Notes: generated by a model not told the origin, from the letters alone. 64,000 nucleotides of DNA from Streptomyces sp. WMMC940 (GCF_027460265.1 NZ_JAPZBC010000001.1:3003501-3067500), one strand, 5' to 3'; counted from the stretch's first letter, positions 38,495-48,074 are shown. Numbers and translations are program-made.

Positions 38495-39742
38495 ATGCCC
38501 GACAGCCAGGCGCAGCCGCCCGGCGGCGCCACCGCAGACAGCACCACACTGCTCCTGTGCGGCGCCCGGCTCACCGACGGCCGCACGGTCGACGTGCGGC
38601 TGAGCGGCGCGCGCATCGAGGCCGTCGGCACCGCCGGCAGTCTCAGCGCCGCGCCGAAGACGTACTCCGCACGTGTGGACCTCGGTGGCTATCTGCTGCT
38701 GCCCGCGCCCGCCGAGCCGCACGCCCACGCCGACACCGCCCTGACCGCGCTCGCGCCGGAGGGGCCCGTGTCGTACGCCGCGGAGGACGTGCAACGGCGC
38801 GCCACCGAGGCGGCACTGCTCCAGCTCGGGCACGGGGCGACGGCGCTGCGGTCGCACGTGCGGATCGGCGACGTGCAGGGACTCGGCCCGCTCGAGGCCG
38901 TACTGGAGGCGCGGCGGGCGCTGCGCGGCCTGGCCGAGGTGACCACCGTGGCCGTGCCCCGGCTGCTCACCGGCGTGGCGGGCGCGGACGGCCTCGCGAT
39001 GCTGCGGGACGCGCTGAAGACGGGCGCGTCCGTGGTGGGCGGCAGCCCGGACGCCGATCCGGATCCGACGGGGTACACGGAGGCCGTGCTGGAGGCCGCC
39101 GCGGAGCACGGCTGCCCCGTCGACCTCCACACCGACGGCGACGACCCGGCCCGGCTGGCCCGGCTGGCCGCGATGGCCGGGGGCCTGCGCCCCGGCGTGT
39201 CCATCGGCCCGTGCGCCGGTCTGGCCCGGCTGCCCGCCGACGTGGCGTCCCGGACGGCCGACCAGCTGGCGGCCGCCGGGGTCACGGTCGTCTGTCTGCC
39301 GCAGGGCGGCTGCGCGGGCTCCGAACTGCGCGGCGTCGCCCCCGTACGGCTGTTGCGGGCGGCGGGAGTGCCCGTCGCGGCGGGCAGCGGGGCGATGCGG
39401 GACGTGACGAACCCCGTGGGCCGCGGCGACCCGCTGGAGGCGGCCTTCCTGCTCGCCTCCCAGGGCGGGCTGCGGGTCCCGGACGCCTACGACGCGGTCA
39501 GCTCGGCGGCGCGGGCCGCGATGGGACTGTCGGAGGTGCGGGTGGAGGCCGGCTTCCCCGCCGAGCTCCTCGCGGTCCGGGGCGAACGCCTCGCGGGCGT
39601 CCTCTCGCTGGCGTACAGCCGGATCGTCATCCACCGCGGCCGAGTGGTCGCCCGGACCAGCGCGGTACGGGAGTACTGCGACTCCGCCGCGGCGGTGGCG
39701 CTGGAACTGCCACGGCAGGGGCGGCCCGACCCGAGGCCGTGA
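38495..39742 (+). CDS. Amidohydrolase-family protein, cytosine-deaminase-like, with a changed metal site
   Basis: 415 aa, MPDSQAQPPGGATADSTTLL. It shows a composite beta domain at both ends and a TIM barrel with EPHAHADTALTA (metal HxH, about 75-86) and VDLHTDG (later histidine). Where cytosine-deaminase-like enzymes have GSDNxRD, this protein reads GSGAMRDVTNPVGRGD, so the expected metal-binding Asp appears to be Gly. It may be inactive or use another residue. AGGAG lies just upstream of the ATG. It is conserved near the tRNA genes in Streptomyces, with no known role. Confidence 0.75.
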   Translation: MPDSQAQPPGGATADSTTLLLCGARLTDGRTVDVRLSGARIEAVGTAGSLSAAPKTYSARVDLGGYLLLPAPAEPHAHADTALTALAPEGPVSYAAEDVQRRATEAALLQLGHGATALRSHVRIGDVQGLGPLEAVLEARRALRGLAEVTTVAVPRLLTGVAGADGLAMLRDALKTGASVVGGSPDADPDPTGYTEAVLEAAAEHGCPVDLHTDGDDPARLARLAAMAGGLRPGVSIGPCAGLARLPADVASRTADQLAAAGVTVVCLPQGGCAGSELRGVAPVRLLRAAGVPVAAGSGAMRDVTNPVGRGDPLEAAFLLASQGGLRVPDAYDAVSSAARAAMGLSEVRVEAGFPAELLAVRGERLAGVLSLAYSRIVIHRGRVVARTSAVREYCDSAAAVALELPRQGRPDPRP

Positions 39743-40100
39743 GACGTACCGGGCCGGGCCGGGCCGTGGCGGTCCGGTCCGGGCACCACGCCGACCGCCG
39801 GTTTCGGGGCTGCCCGGGCCGTGCGGTCCGGCCAGCCCGGCCCCGGGCGGTGGCCCCGGTACGGGTCGGTGCGGTCGACGGTGCCGGGGCCGATGGGTGG
39901 GCCCGGACGCGCCGGGTGAGGGGCCCCGAGCGTCCCGGCGGCCGGCGGCGCCGCCGGGACGGATGGACGCCGTGATCCGCGCCCAGACAGACGGTCACCG
40001 GGGGCGTGGACGGACACCGGCACCCGGCGGTGGCCGGAAATGGCCCCGGGTCCAGAACCGTCGCGAGCGTCCGGCGTGGGACGGGCGTACGGTCGGGAGC
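39743..40100. other. Intergenic, very G+C-rich
   Basis: 358 bp made of short CCGGGCC-type repeats around 39,750-39,850 that can fold many ways. They probably include the amidohydrolase terminator. No gene is visible. Confidence 0.5.
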
Positions 40101-40757
40101 ATGCGCACAGTCATCGCAGGAGGACACGGCCAGATCGCGCTGCGCCTGGCGCGGCTGCTCGCGGCGGGCGGGAACGAGCCGGTGGGCGTCATCCGGAAAC
40201 CCGAGCACGGTGACGACCTGCGGGAGGCCGGTGCGGAACCGTGCCTGCTGGACCTGGAGTCCGCCTCGGTCGAGGAGGTCGCCGCGGTGCTCCAGGGCGC
40301 GGACGCAGCGGTTTTCGCGGCGGGCGCCGGGCCGGGAAGCGGCGCCGAGCGGAAGAGGACGGTGGACCGGGACGCCGCGGTCCTCTTCGCCGACGCGGCC
40401 GAACGGGCCCGTGTGCGGCGGCACATCGTCATCTCTTCCATGGGCGCCGACCCCGAGCACCGGGGCGACGAGGTGTTCGACGAGTACCTGCGGATGAAGG
40501 GCGAGGCGGACGCCTACGTCAGGGGGAAGGAGAACCTGGACTGGACGATCCTGCGCCCCGGAATGCTGACGAACGACGCCGGAACCGGGCTGGTCCGGCT
40601 GGAGGCCCACACCGGGCGCGGACCGATCCCCCGGGACGACGTGGCCGCGGTGATCGCGGAACTGCTGGAGACCTCGGCGACGGCGGGGCTGGTCCTCGAC
40701 CTGATCGGCGGAAACGTCCCGGTCGCGGTCGCCGTGAAGGCGGTCGCCGGCAACTGA
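40101..40757 (+). CDS. NAD(P)-binding Rossmann protein, atypical SDR (YwnB-like)
   Basis: 218 aa, MRTVIAGGHGQIALRLARLL. The nucleotide-binding loop GGHGQIA (7-13), VISSMGAD, and DWTILRPGMLTND (the NmrA-like/atypical SDR pattern) are present. The catalytic YxxxK of classical SDRs is not clear, so it may be a redox sensor or an epimerase-like enzyme. Substrate unknown. Start ATG 40,101 has a GGGAG upstream. The frame is open further upstream without protein-like content. Confidence 0.8.
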   Translation: MRTVIAGGHGQIALRLARLLAAGGNEPVGVIRKPEHGDDLREAGAEPCLLDLESASVEEVAAVLQGADAAVFAAGAGPGSGAERKRTVDRDAAVLFADAAERARVRRHIVISSMGADPEHRGDEVFDEYLRMKGEADAYVRGKENLDWTILRPGMLTNDAGTGLVRLEAHTGRGPIPRDDVAAVIAELLETSATAGLVLDLIGGNVPVAVAVKAVAGN

Positions 40758-41361
40758 CCGCCGGGGCCCGGCCGATGCCGCGGGGCACTGCTCGGCCCGG
40801 CCGGGCACGGACGGTGCGCGGTGGGCACGCGCAAGGGGCGGGGCACCGCGGGGCGGGCGCGGGGCCGGGCGGGACGCGTCAGGACCGGACGGCGGGGCGG
40901 GACGGCTGCGGGCAGGACCTCGGCGGAGAGTTCGGGCGGGCGGGGCACCCACAGCACGGAAGGGCCCCGACCGACCGATGAATTCCGGCCACGACCGCGG
41001 TCTGCGCCGCCATCCGTGAAACCGCAGGCGGCACCAGACCGTCGTGGAGCGGCCGGGCGGACCTCCTACGTGGCCGTCAGGCGTTCCGTCCGCATGGGCG
41101 GCTTCGCCGTCATCGTCGAACGCCCGCCGAGGTCTTCGGCCCGCCGATCTCGCACGGCCCCCGCAGGGCCCCCTCCCTTCCGCTCCCCACGGTCGACACG
41201 AACGGCCGCGTCGGACGTCGAGACGGGCCCCGTCGTCTCCGGGCCGGCCGCGAGTCGAACCGGAGATGAACGAGTGTGACGTCGAACCGTCCTTCCGCCT
41301 CGCCGCCCGGTCATGCGGGACGCGGCACGCCGCCTCGCGTGTCCGCCGCCTCGCGCGTGCC

Positions 41362-41399
41362 GCAACCCGGAGCACATGCCGCAATCCGGAGCACATGCC
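41362..41399. repeat. Two tandem 19-bp repeats
   Basis: GCAACCCGGAGCACATGCC followed at once by GCAATCCGGAGCACATGCC (one mismatch). It is preceded by a second imperfect duplication of about 16 bp (CGCCGCCTCGCG). Function unknown; probably replication slippage or a degenerate binding-site pair. Confidence 0.6.
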
Positions 41400-41583
41400 T
41401 CGGCGCGGTGGCGTCGCGTCCGCCCTTCCGTCTGACGCACTGAATCACCACCGCACACGACCCGATCAGCTATGCGCCACGGCCGGGTGTTCTTCGTTCA
41501 CCTGATCTACCGTCATCAGCCGCTCGAAAAAAGCGCGTTGCACCCCGGAAGCCCGAACGCCCCCTTGATCGGGCTCCCCACCC

Positions 41584-41628
41584 CACGACAATTCCCGCAG
41601 CATCCCCCCGACGGCGGGAATTGTTGTG
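41584..41628. promoter_or_regulatory. 15-bp hairpin upstream of the transglycosylase gene
   Basis: ACAATTCCCGC (41,588-41,598) is perfectly complementary to GCGGGAATTGT (41,614-41,624). The stem extends four more pairs outward, with one G-U, around a 15-nt C-rich loop. No T-run follows on the plus strand. It could be a terminator remnant, an RNA leader element or an operator. Confidence 0.45.
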
Positions 41629-41867
41629 TACACACCTAGTGCTGGAGGACCCGACACCCCCTCCCGCCTCATCCCGAACTGCCACGTGACGGGAAGCACA
41701 TCCCGCTTTACCCCCTATTTATTCCCCTTGTGGCGCCAATCACAGAATTTCCTCTTGTCGTCACCCGCCTCCACTCGGATGCTGAAAACCCCGGCGGAAA
41801 TCCCCATTCCCGATTAACCGCCTTGCATGGGATCAGAACCCCAAGATTCATGTGAAAGGGCGGCGTC

Positions 41868-42326
41868 ATGCAGCTTTCCCCGCTCCCCCGTCGAGCAACG
41901 TCCAAGATCGCCAAGTACCTCGTGGGCGGCGTCGCCGCCGCCGCGGTCGTCACCGGCGTGACCACGGCAGTCGCTCCGGCCGAGGCCTCCGCGGCCCCCG
42001 CCAGCGCGCACCGGATCGACGGCTGGATCAAGCACTCCCTCCTGGTCATGAAGGCCAAGGGAATTCCCGGCAGCTACGACGGGATCCACCGCAACCTGAT
42101 GCGCGAATCGAGCGGCGATCTCTACGCGATCAACCTCTGGGATTCGAATGCAAAGAAGGGCATTCCGTCCAAGGGGCTCATGCAGGTCATTGACCCCACA
42201 TTTCGGACATACCACGTAGACGGCACCTCGTGGGACATTTATGACCCGATTGCGAATATTACGGCGGCGTGCAATTACGCGGCGAAGCGCTACGGGTCCA
42301 TCGACAACGTGAACGGCCCCTACTGA
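41868..42326 (+). CDS. Secreted lytic transglycosylase (SLT domain)
   Basis: 152 aa. A signal peptide (MQLSPLPRRATSKIAKYLVG, hydrophobic run to about residue 40, cleavage probably near AEASA/AP) is followed by a small SLT/lysozyme-like domain. This has the catalytic Glu in MRESSGDLYAINLWDSNAKK (about 85-104), SKGLMQVIDPTF and NITAACNYAAKRYG. It probably cleaves the glycan of peptidoglycan during growth or spore germination. Unlike its neighbours, the 3' half uses more A/T-ending codons. AAAGGGCGG precedes the ATG. Confidence 0.88.
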   Translation: MQLSPLPRRATSKIAKYLVGGVAAAAVVTGVTTAVAPAEASAAPASAHRIDGWIKHSLLVMKAKGIPGSYDGIHRNLMRESSGDLYAINLWDSNAKKGIPSKGLMQVIDPTFRTYHVDGTSWDIYDPIANITAACNYAAKRYGSIDNVNGPY

Positions 42327-42747
42327 TCCGCGTCCCGGCGGACTCCGCTTCGCCGGGTCCGAGCAGCGCCGGGGTGTGTCCACGGCCCCGCCGGGGGCCA
42401 CGGACACGTTCCGTCCGCGGGGCGACCACCCCGACCACGGCGGAGCCCCGACAGGGCTTCTCGCAGCCACGGCCCGGCGGCCGGCCGCTACCCGGACGCG
42501 CCCTGATCCGCACCTGGGTTCCCGCCCCTCCGGTCCCGGCTCCGGCTCCGGGACCGCCGCACCACCGATCCCGGTCGATGCGTGTCGATGCGTGTCGATG
42601 CGTACGGCCAGGGCGCTCAACCCCGTGTCGAGGGCGCCTGCGCGCGGGCCTGGCCGTCCGACCCCACGACCTCGGTGCCGGTCGGCACGGCACCGTGGAC
42701 GGCGCGGACGATCACGACGTCAACGTCGCGCCGACGTCGAGGGCCCG
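42327..42747. other. Intergenic, convergent with the FAD monooxygenase
   Basis: 421 bp. It includes three tandem copies of the 10-mer TCGATGCGTG (42,575-42,604; the last ends in A). No gene is recognised. Confidence 0.55.
42575..42604. repeat. Three tandem 10-bp repeats
   Basis: TCGATGCGTG repeated three times, the last ending GTA. Too short and without spacers, so not a CRISPR array; probably slippage. Confidence 0.6.
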
Positions 42748-44529
42748 CTACAGCCGGAAGACCCGCGCCAGCTCCTCGGACAGCGCGGCGACCGTGCCGG
42801 GAACCGTCAGCGGCGCCACACGCGCGCCCAGATGGCCGTCCGGCCGTACGAGGAAGGCCGTGGGGCCCGTCGTGCGGTAGCCGCGCGCGAACTCGCCCCG
42901 GCTGTCGAGGAAGGCCGGCAGGTGCCGGCCGTCCGCGTCCGTGACGTAGCCCACGGTCTCCGTGGCATCCCCGGCGCCGGTGCCCGTCGCCACGGCCCCG
43001 GACGCCTCACCCGTGGCCGGGCTCGTACCTGTCTCCGTACCCGTTCCCGTACCGCCGTCCGTTCCCGTGCCCGGGGCGAGCAGCACCAGGGCCGTCGCCT
43101 GCCCGTCCGTCAGATGACGGATTGCGGCGGCGATCGCACCGCACGCGTGGAGCGCGGCGGCCGAGTCGGCGTGGAGCAGGAGCACATGGCCGCGGTCGCG
43201 GAGCAGGTCGTACAACCGCAGGGGGACGGCGGCGACACCGCCGGTGAGACCGCCGCAGTCGGGCGCCCGGTCGCCGGGGCCCGGACCGTCCACTCCCGGC
43301 GTGCCCGGGCCCACGACGGGGCTGTCCGGGTAGGCGACGAGCAGCTGGGCCTCGCGCAGCATGACGGTCGTGAAGTCGTCGTGGTCGGCCTGGACGCCTT
43401 CTGCGGCGTGCCGGACCGTGCGTCCCACGACCTCCTCACCGACGGGTCGGCGCTCGGAGTCGTAGCTGTCCAGGAGGCGCGGATGCGCGGCGCCCCGCAC
43501 CGTGAGAGCCAGTTTCCACGCGAGGTTGCAGGCGTCCTGGATACCGGTGTTCATGCCCTGGGCGCCGGTGGGCGGATGGATGTGCGCTGCGTCACCGGCG
43601 ATGAAGACCCGGCCGTCCGCGTACTTGTTCACCAGGCGGTGGCTGATGCGGAAGACGGAGGACCAGCGCATGGCCGACGCCGTGGTGGGTTCCGGGGACA
43701 GCCGGTCGAGGACGGCCTGGATGTGCTCGACGCCGGGTACCCGTCGCCCGGTCTCCAGCCCGTGTGCGACCTCGTCCCCCGGGCCCGCGTCCCCCACGGG
43801 CTGCCGTGCGGCGGAGAGTTCGGGCGGGACCAGCATGGACACGCGGTAGCGGCCGCGGCCCGGCAGCGGGATGCAGACGAGCAGGTCGTCGACGGACCCG
43901 TCGTCGCCGTGGTGCATGGCGCGGACGCCGTAGCCCGGTGGCAGGCTCCAGTCGACCTCCACGTCCGCGAGCATGTACTCCTCGGGGAAGGCGGCGCCCT
44001 CGAAAGTGAGTCCGAGCGTCTTGCGGACGACGCTGTGCGCCCCGTCGCAGCCGACGAGGAAGTGCGACCGGACCTCCTCCTCCCGGCCGTCGACGGTGAC
44101 GATCCGGCTGAGGACCCCGTCCGTGTCCTGCTTGAACGAGACCAGCTCCGTGCCGCGCTCGATCCGTGTGCCGAACCGGGCGAGGTGGTCCTCGATGACG
44201 CGCTCGGTCTCGTACTGCGGCAGTGCGGCGAAGCCGTAGGGGACCTCCGGCGGGAGCCGGAAGTCGATACGCCCCTGCTCGGCACCGTCGGCGTACAGCA
44301 GCTGGCCGCGCATCGGCACGGCGGCGTCCAGGGCGTCGTGGACCATGCCCATCCGGTCCCAGATCTCCAGGGTCCGGGGCTGGATCCCCACGGCCTTGGC
44401 GTACGGGAGCCGGGCCGGGAGTCTGTCGACGACACGGCAGTCCGCTCCGTGGCGCCGCAGCTCCGCGGCCGCGGTGAGTCCGACGGGTCCGGCCCCCACG
44501 ATCAGTACATCGGTGTCCACCACTGGCAT
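42748..44529 (-). CDS. FAD-dependent aromatic monooxygenase (class A, PHBH fold)
   Basis: 593 aa, MPVVDTDVLIVGAGPVGLTA. FAD motifs: GAGPVGLTAA (12-21), LVGCDGAHSVVRK (the DG motif) and FIAGDAAHIHPPTGAQGMNT (the GD motif). A C-terminal thioredoxin-like domain ends ALSEELARVFRL. It resembles hydroxylases of polyketides and rifampicin-type monooxygenases; the substrate is unknown. A 45-residue Gly/Thr-rich linker (GTGTDGGTGTGTETG...) separates the domains and is encoded by imperfect hexanucleotide repeats at about 43,024-43,075. The frame is open upstream of 44,529, but only this ATG gives a family-like N-terminus. Confidence 0.85.
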   Translation of the reverse strand: MPVVDTDVLIVGAGPVGLTAAAELRRHGADCRVVDRLPARLPYAKAVGIQPRTLEIWDRMGMVHDALDAAVPMRGQLLYADGAEQGRIDFRLPPEVPYGFAALPQYETERVIEDHLARFGTRIERGTELVSFKQDTDGVLSRIVTVDGREEEVRSHFLVGCDGAHSVVRKTLGLTFEGAAFPEEYMLADVEVDWSLPPGYGVRAMHHGDDGSVDDLLVCIPLPGRGRYRVSMLVPPELSAARQPVGDAGPGDEVAHGLETGRRVPGVEHIQAVLDRLSPEPTTASAMRWSSVFRISHRLVNKYADGRVFIAGDAAHIHPPTGAQGMNTGIQDACNLAWKLALTVRGAAHPRLLDSYDSERRPVGEEVVGRTVRHAAEGVQADHDDFTTVMLREAQLLVAYPDSPVVGPGTPGVDGPGPGDRAPDCGGLTGGVAAVPLRLYDLLRDRGHVLLLHADSAAALHACGAIAAAIRHLTDGQATALVLLAPGTGTDGGTGTGTETGTSPATGEASGAVATGTGAGDATETVGYVTDADGRHLPAFLDSRGEFARGYRTTGPTAFLVRPDGHLGARVAPLTVPGTVAALSEELARVFRL

Positions 44530-45210
44530 CTCCCACCGAGAGTCCCCGGCTGCGCTGTCCCTCCATGGTCGGCCGATGAGCCCGGTCCGGCGACTCGGAT
44601 CCGTCGTCCCCGCCGGTGGAAGGCATGTCGCGGGTCGCGAGTGCCGGGGCCACCGGGCGCGAGTACCGGCCGAGGTCGCGGACGCCGGGGCCGCCGGGGC
44701 CGCCGGACGCGAGTGCCGGCCGGACGACGGCGGGTGTTGGGCGCTGCGTCCCACGTCCACGTGCGCCGGACCCGGGCGCTCCTCCCCGGCGCAGCCGTTG
44801 CGCGAGCTCCTGGGCCCCCAAATCCGGGTCAGGGGTTGGGGGGTGGGCAGGGGGCCGTTCGGCGCGGCGGATGCTCGGCGTCCAGGCGGGTAGCGAGTGC
44901 CGGCTCGACCGGCGGCACGGTCCGGCACCGTGGGCCCGGGGGCCGGGGGCCGCACCCATCGGACTCCTTTCGGACCGCCGTCCTCAATTTCCCCTCCATG
45001 GAAACGACTTCACACCGAAGCGCGCACGAGCCTCGTTGTGGAACCGCCGAATACACCCAAGCATGAGGACGACTCTCCGCCTTGCGACGCACCGCGTCCG
45101 ACGCCGCGCGCTGGTCCCCCAGGGATTGCGGGACAGCCCTTAAGCTCGGTTGCCGAGCCGGCGATGCGAAGAGAAGAGATACGAAGAGAAGAACGGAACT
45201 CGGGGGCTGC
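44530..45210. other. Divergent intergenic region with degenerate repeats
   Basis: 681 bp between the divergent monooxygenase and antiporter genes. 44,634-44,720 and about 44,886-44,915 carry repeated GCGAGTGCCGG/GCGAGTACCGG words. The last 60 bp are purine-rich (GAAGAGAAGAGATACGAAGAG) ahead of the antiporter. Promoters for both genes must lie here, but none was clear enough to mark. Confidence 0.5.
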
Positions 45211-46446
45211 ATGCTTGCCGTCACGGTCATCGCGGGAATTCTCTTCGTCTGGTCGCTGCTGGCGTTCAGGCTTTCGCGCTGGAGTATCACCGCGCCCATC
45301 GCGATGATGGCGGCGGGCACCGCCCTGACCGCGGGCTCGAACCCCCCGCTGCATTTCGAACTCGAGACGAACGTCTTCGAACACGCGGTGGAAGTCATCC
45401 TGGCCCTGCTGCTGTTCGTCGACGCCATCGAGGTGCCCGGCAGGATCCTGGGCCGCGAGAAGGGCATCGTCCTCCGTCTGCTGGGCGGCGGGCTGCCGTT
45501 GACGCTCTGCGCCGCGTTCCTGAGCGGCCTCCTCCTCTTCCCGGGCCAGTCCGGATGGCTGCTCGCGGTGCTGGCGACCGTCGTCGTCCCACTGGACCTC
45601 GCCCCCACCGCGTCCGTCGTCCGCGACCCGCGGATCCCCGCGCGGCTGCGCGAGGTCCTCAACGTCGAGGGCGGTCTCAACGACGGCATCGTCTCGCCGG
45701 TGTTCCTCCTCTGCATCGCGGTGGCCGTCGAATCGCACGATGTGCACGCCGACTACGGCGACGCGCTGCTGACGGCGGTCGAGGCGGCCGGCTGGGCGCT
45801 CGCCACCGGACTCGCCGTCGGCTGGACGAGCGGCTGGCTTCTGCGCAAGTCGTGGTCACGGGGGTGGACGCAGACGTCGGCGATGCGACTGGGCGTGCTC
45901 GCCGTCCCGTTGGTGGCGTACACCTTCTCCAGCGCCGTGGGCGGGAACGGGTTCGTCGCGTCCTTCATCGCCGGCGTCGTCTTCGGCCCGGCGGTCCGGG
46001 AACTCCCGGAGACCGCAGTGGAGCTGACCGACGACATCGTCACCCTCATGAGCCTCGCGCTGTGGTTCATCTTCGGGCAGATCGTCAACAACGCGTTCTG
46101 GCCCGGCTTCCAGGCCTCGGTCGTCCTCTACGCGCTGCTCGCCGTCACCCTGGTCCGCATGCTTCCCGTGCTCCTGGTACTCACGGGGGCGGGGGTGAGC
46201 CGGGCCGACAAGCTCTTCCTGGGCTGGATGGGGCCGAGAGGTGTGACGTCCATCGTCTTCGGCTCCCTGGCGGTCATCGAACTCCCGGACGCCAGTGCCG
46301 ACTTCGTCTCCCGGGTCATGGTGATCACCGTGATGCTCAGCATCGTGCTCCACGGACTGAGCGCCGAGCCGATCGCCCGCTTCTACGCCCTGCGGCGGAC
46401 CGGGCCACCCCGGCCGGCCGCTCCGGCTGCCGACGCCGGCCCCTGA
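45211..46446 (+). CDS. Cation/proton antiporter, CPA1 family
   Basis: 411 aa, MLAVTVIAGILFVWSLLAFR. About 11-12 hydrophobic helices fit a Na+(K+)/H+ exchanger. The unwound-helix and ion-site region is recognisable in LDLAPTASVVRDPRIPARLR (about residues 130-149) and VEGGLNDGIVSPVFL (with ND). MGPRGVTSIVFG is the usual CPA1 motif in a late helix. There is only a short C-terminal tail and no regulatory domain. The start follows CTCGGGGG. Confidence 0.85.
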   Translation: MLAVTVIAGILFVWSLLAFRLSRWSITAPIAMMAAGTALTAGSNPPLHFELETNVFEHAVEVILALLLFVDAIEVPGRILGREKGIVLRLLGGGLPLTLCAAFLSGLLLFPGQSGWLLAVLATVVVPLDLAPTASVVRDPRIPARLREVLNVEGGLNDGIVSPVFLLCIAVAVESHDVHADYGDALLTAVEAAGWALATGLAVGWTSGWLLRKSWSRGWTQTSAMRLGVLAVPLVAYTFSSAVGGNGFVASFIAGVVFGPAVRELPETAVELTDDIVTLMSLALWFIFGQIVNNAFWPGFQASVVLYALLAVTLVRMLPVLLVLTGAGVSRADKLFLGWMGPRGVTSIVFGSLAVIELPDASADFVSRVMVITVMLSIVLHGLSAEPIARFYALRRTGPPRPAAPAADAGP

Positions 46447-47146
46447 TCTCCGGCGGGCGGGACGCCGGCCCGGGGCCCCGACCGACGACGCGGGCCCGGT
46501 CCCGGGAAGCGGCGCGGGCACGGGCCCGGGGAAGCGGCGCGGGCACGGCGTCGACGGCCGCCCGCACGGGTACGGCCCCCGGCCCGAGCCTGCCCGGCAG
46601 GACGACGGGGCCAGGTTCTTCCCGTGCGGACCGGACCGCGGGCCGTAGGGACCGCCGCGCCGGAAGAGCGTCCGGGCGCGCAGCACGGACAGTCGTCGTC
46701 GAGCGCGGCGTACCTCACCCACGGGCCGGGCTTGTGGGCGATCTCCCGCCATCGCACCAGCGCCCGGTGCGCATCACCGGCCCGGAAACGGCTCCGCTCG
46801 ATCCGGGCGGTCACGGCAAGCGCCCTGCCCGGGAGCCCGGGAATCACCCGCCGTCCCACGCCCGTGGGACGCGCGGCAGGTCCTGTCTGACCTGCGGGGA
46901 GCCCTACGCGGCATCGGCCTTCCGTACGTCGGTCATGCGGCCGATCGTGCACGACCGCGCGCCACCCGCGCAGCGCCTCTTCGTGCCACCTCTCGTCCGT
47001 TCCACCCTTCGGGATCCGTGGACGGTCCTTCACCTTGCGGTCCGAGGCTCCGTACGGCCGTGGCCGTACGGGCTCCGGTCCCCCCGAGAGCCCTCGGTAG
47101 GGTGGGCGCCACAGCAGCGGACCGTGAACCGGAGCAAGGAGCAGAT
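46447..47146. other. Intergenic, no firm gene
   Basis: 700 bp. A minus-strand frame from GTG 46,814 encodes a short protein-like stretch (TARIERSRFRAGDAHRALVR..., DDDCPCC), then turns into low-complexity residues that run into the antiporter gene. I do not call it a gene. The rest holds the nadE promoter region. Confidence 0.5.
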
Positions 47147-47977
47147 GTGAGCGAGTCGGCGTCCATCGCCCTGCAGCAGGAGATCGCCCGGGAGCTCCAG
47201 GTCGCCGAGACCTTCGAGGCCGAGCGCGAGATCGAGCGACGGGTGGCCTTCCTCGCCGAGCGTCTGACCTCCACCGGTCTGCGCTCGCTCGTGCTCGGCA
47301 TCAGCGGCGGCGTGGACTCCACCACCACGGGCCGGCTGTGCCAGCTCGCCGTGGAGCGGACCCGGGCGGCCGGCCACGAGGCGCGGTTCTACGCGATGCG
47401 GCTGCCGTACGGGGTCCAGGCCGACGAGCACGACGCCCAGCTCGCGCTCTCCTTCATCCGGGCCGACCATGTGCTGACCGTGGACGTCAAGCCCGCGAGC
47501 GACGCAGCGCTCGCGGCACTGCCGACCGGGGAGGTGGGCTTCCGCGACGCCCACCACCAGGACTTCGTGCACGGCAACATCAAGGCCCGGCAGCGCATGA
47601 TCGCCCAGTACGCGGTGGCGGGCGCGCACGACGGCCTGGTCGTCGGCACCGACCACGCCGCCGAGGCGGTCTCCGGCTTCTTCACCAAGTTCGGCGACGG
47701 AGCCGCCGACCTGGTCCCGCTGACCGGTCTGACCAAACGCCGGGTGCGCGCCGTGGCGGACGCGCTGGGTGCGCCGGCCGAGCTGGTGTGGAAGACGCCG
47801 ACGGCCGACCTGGAGACCCTCGACCCGGGCAAGGCCGACGAGGACGCGCTCGGGGTCACGTACGACGACATCGACGACTTCCTGGAAGGCAAGCCGGTGG
47901 ACGGACGAGCCTTCGAGACGATCGTCCGCCGCTACCGCGCCACCGACCACAAGCGCGCACTGCCCGTCGCCCCCTGA
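47147..47977 (+). CDS. nadE: NH3-dependent NAD+ synthetase
   Basis: The final step of NAD synthesis: amidation of deamido-NAD with ammonia and ATP. 276 aa from GTG 47,147 with AAGGAG upstream. The ATP pyrophosphatase P-loop is LVLGISGGVDSTTTGR (about 45-60). GTDHAAEAVSGFFTKFGDG and LTGLTKRRVRAVADALGAP are signature segments, and the C-terminal DHKRALPVAP is typical. No glutaminase domain is present, so it uses free ammonia. It is the last host gene before the tRNA-Tyr element. Confidence 0.95.
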   Translation: MSESASIALQQEIARELQVAETFEAEREIERRVAFLAERLTSTGLRSLVLGISGGVDSTTTGRLCQLAVERTRAAGHEARFYAMRLPYGVQADEHDAQLALSFIRADHVLTVDVKPASDAALAALPTGEVGFRDAHHQDFVHGNIKARQRMIAQYAVAGAHDGLVVGTDHAAEAVSGFFTKFGDGAADLVPLTGLTKRRVRAVADALGAPAELVWKTPTADLETLDPGKADEDALGVTYDDIDDFLEGKPVDGRAFETIVRRYRATDHKRALPVAP

Positions 47978-48074
47978 GACCGGTCCTCCCCGGGCTGCTA
48001 GGCACTCCGCGGGCGGAGCCCGGAACGCTGCGAGGGACAGCGCGGGATCGGTCCGACCATGACTGGGGTGTCGG

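Larger units (their letters stand above)
40758..41867. other. 1.1-kb gene-poor region with repeats and an A+T-richer end
   Basis: No convincing gene. It contains a 19-bp tandem duplication (41,362-41,399), a very strong hairpin (41,584-41,628), and, from about 41,460 to 41,867, sequence clearly richer in A+T than its surroundings. The latter leads into the secreted transglycosylase gene and probably holds its promoter and leader. Confidence 0.6.

Noticed and set aside
41584..41867. Cyclic di-AMP riboswitch before the transglycosylase gene
   Set aside because: I could not find the conserved core of that family; only a single long hairpin is visible.
42575..42604. Start of a CRISPR array
   Set aside because: Three adjoining 10-bp repeats without spacers, and no cas genes in the window.
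46383..46814. A minus-strand gene with a DDDCPCC motif between the antiporter and nadE
   Set aside because: Only about 50 residues look protein-like. The frame runs into the antiporter gene with low-complexity sequence and lacks a good start.
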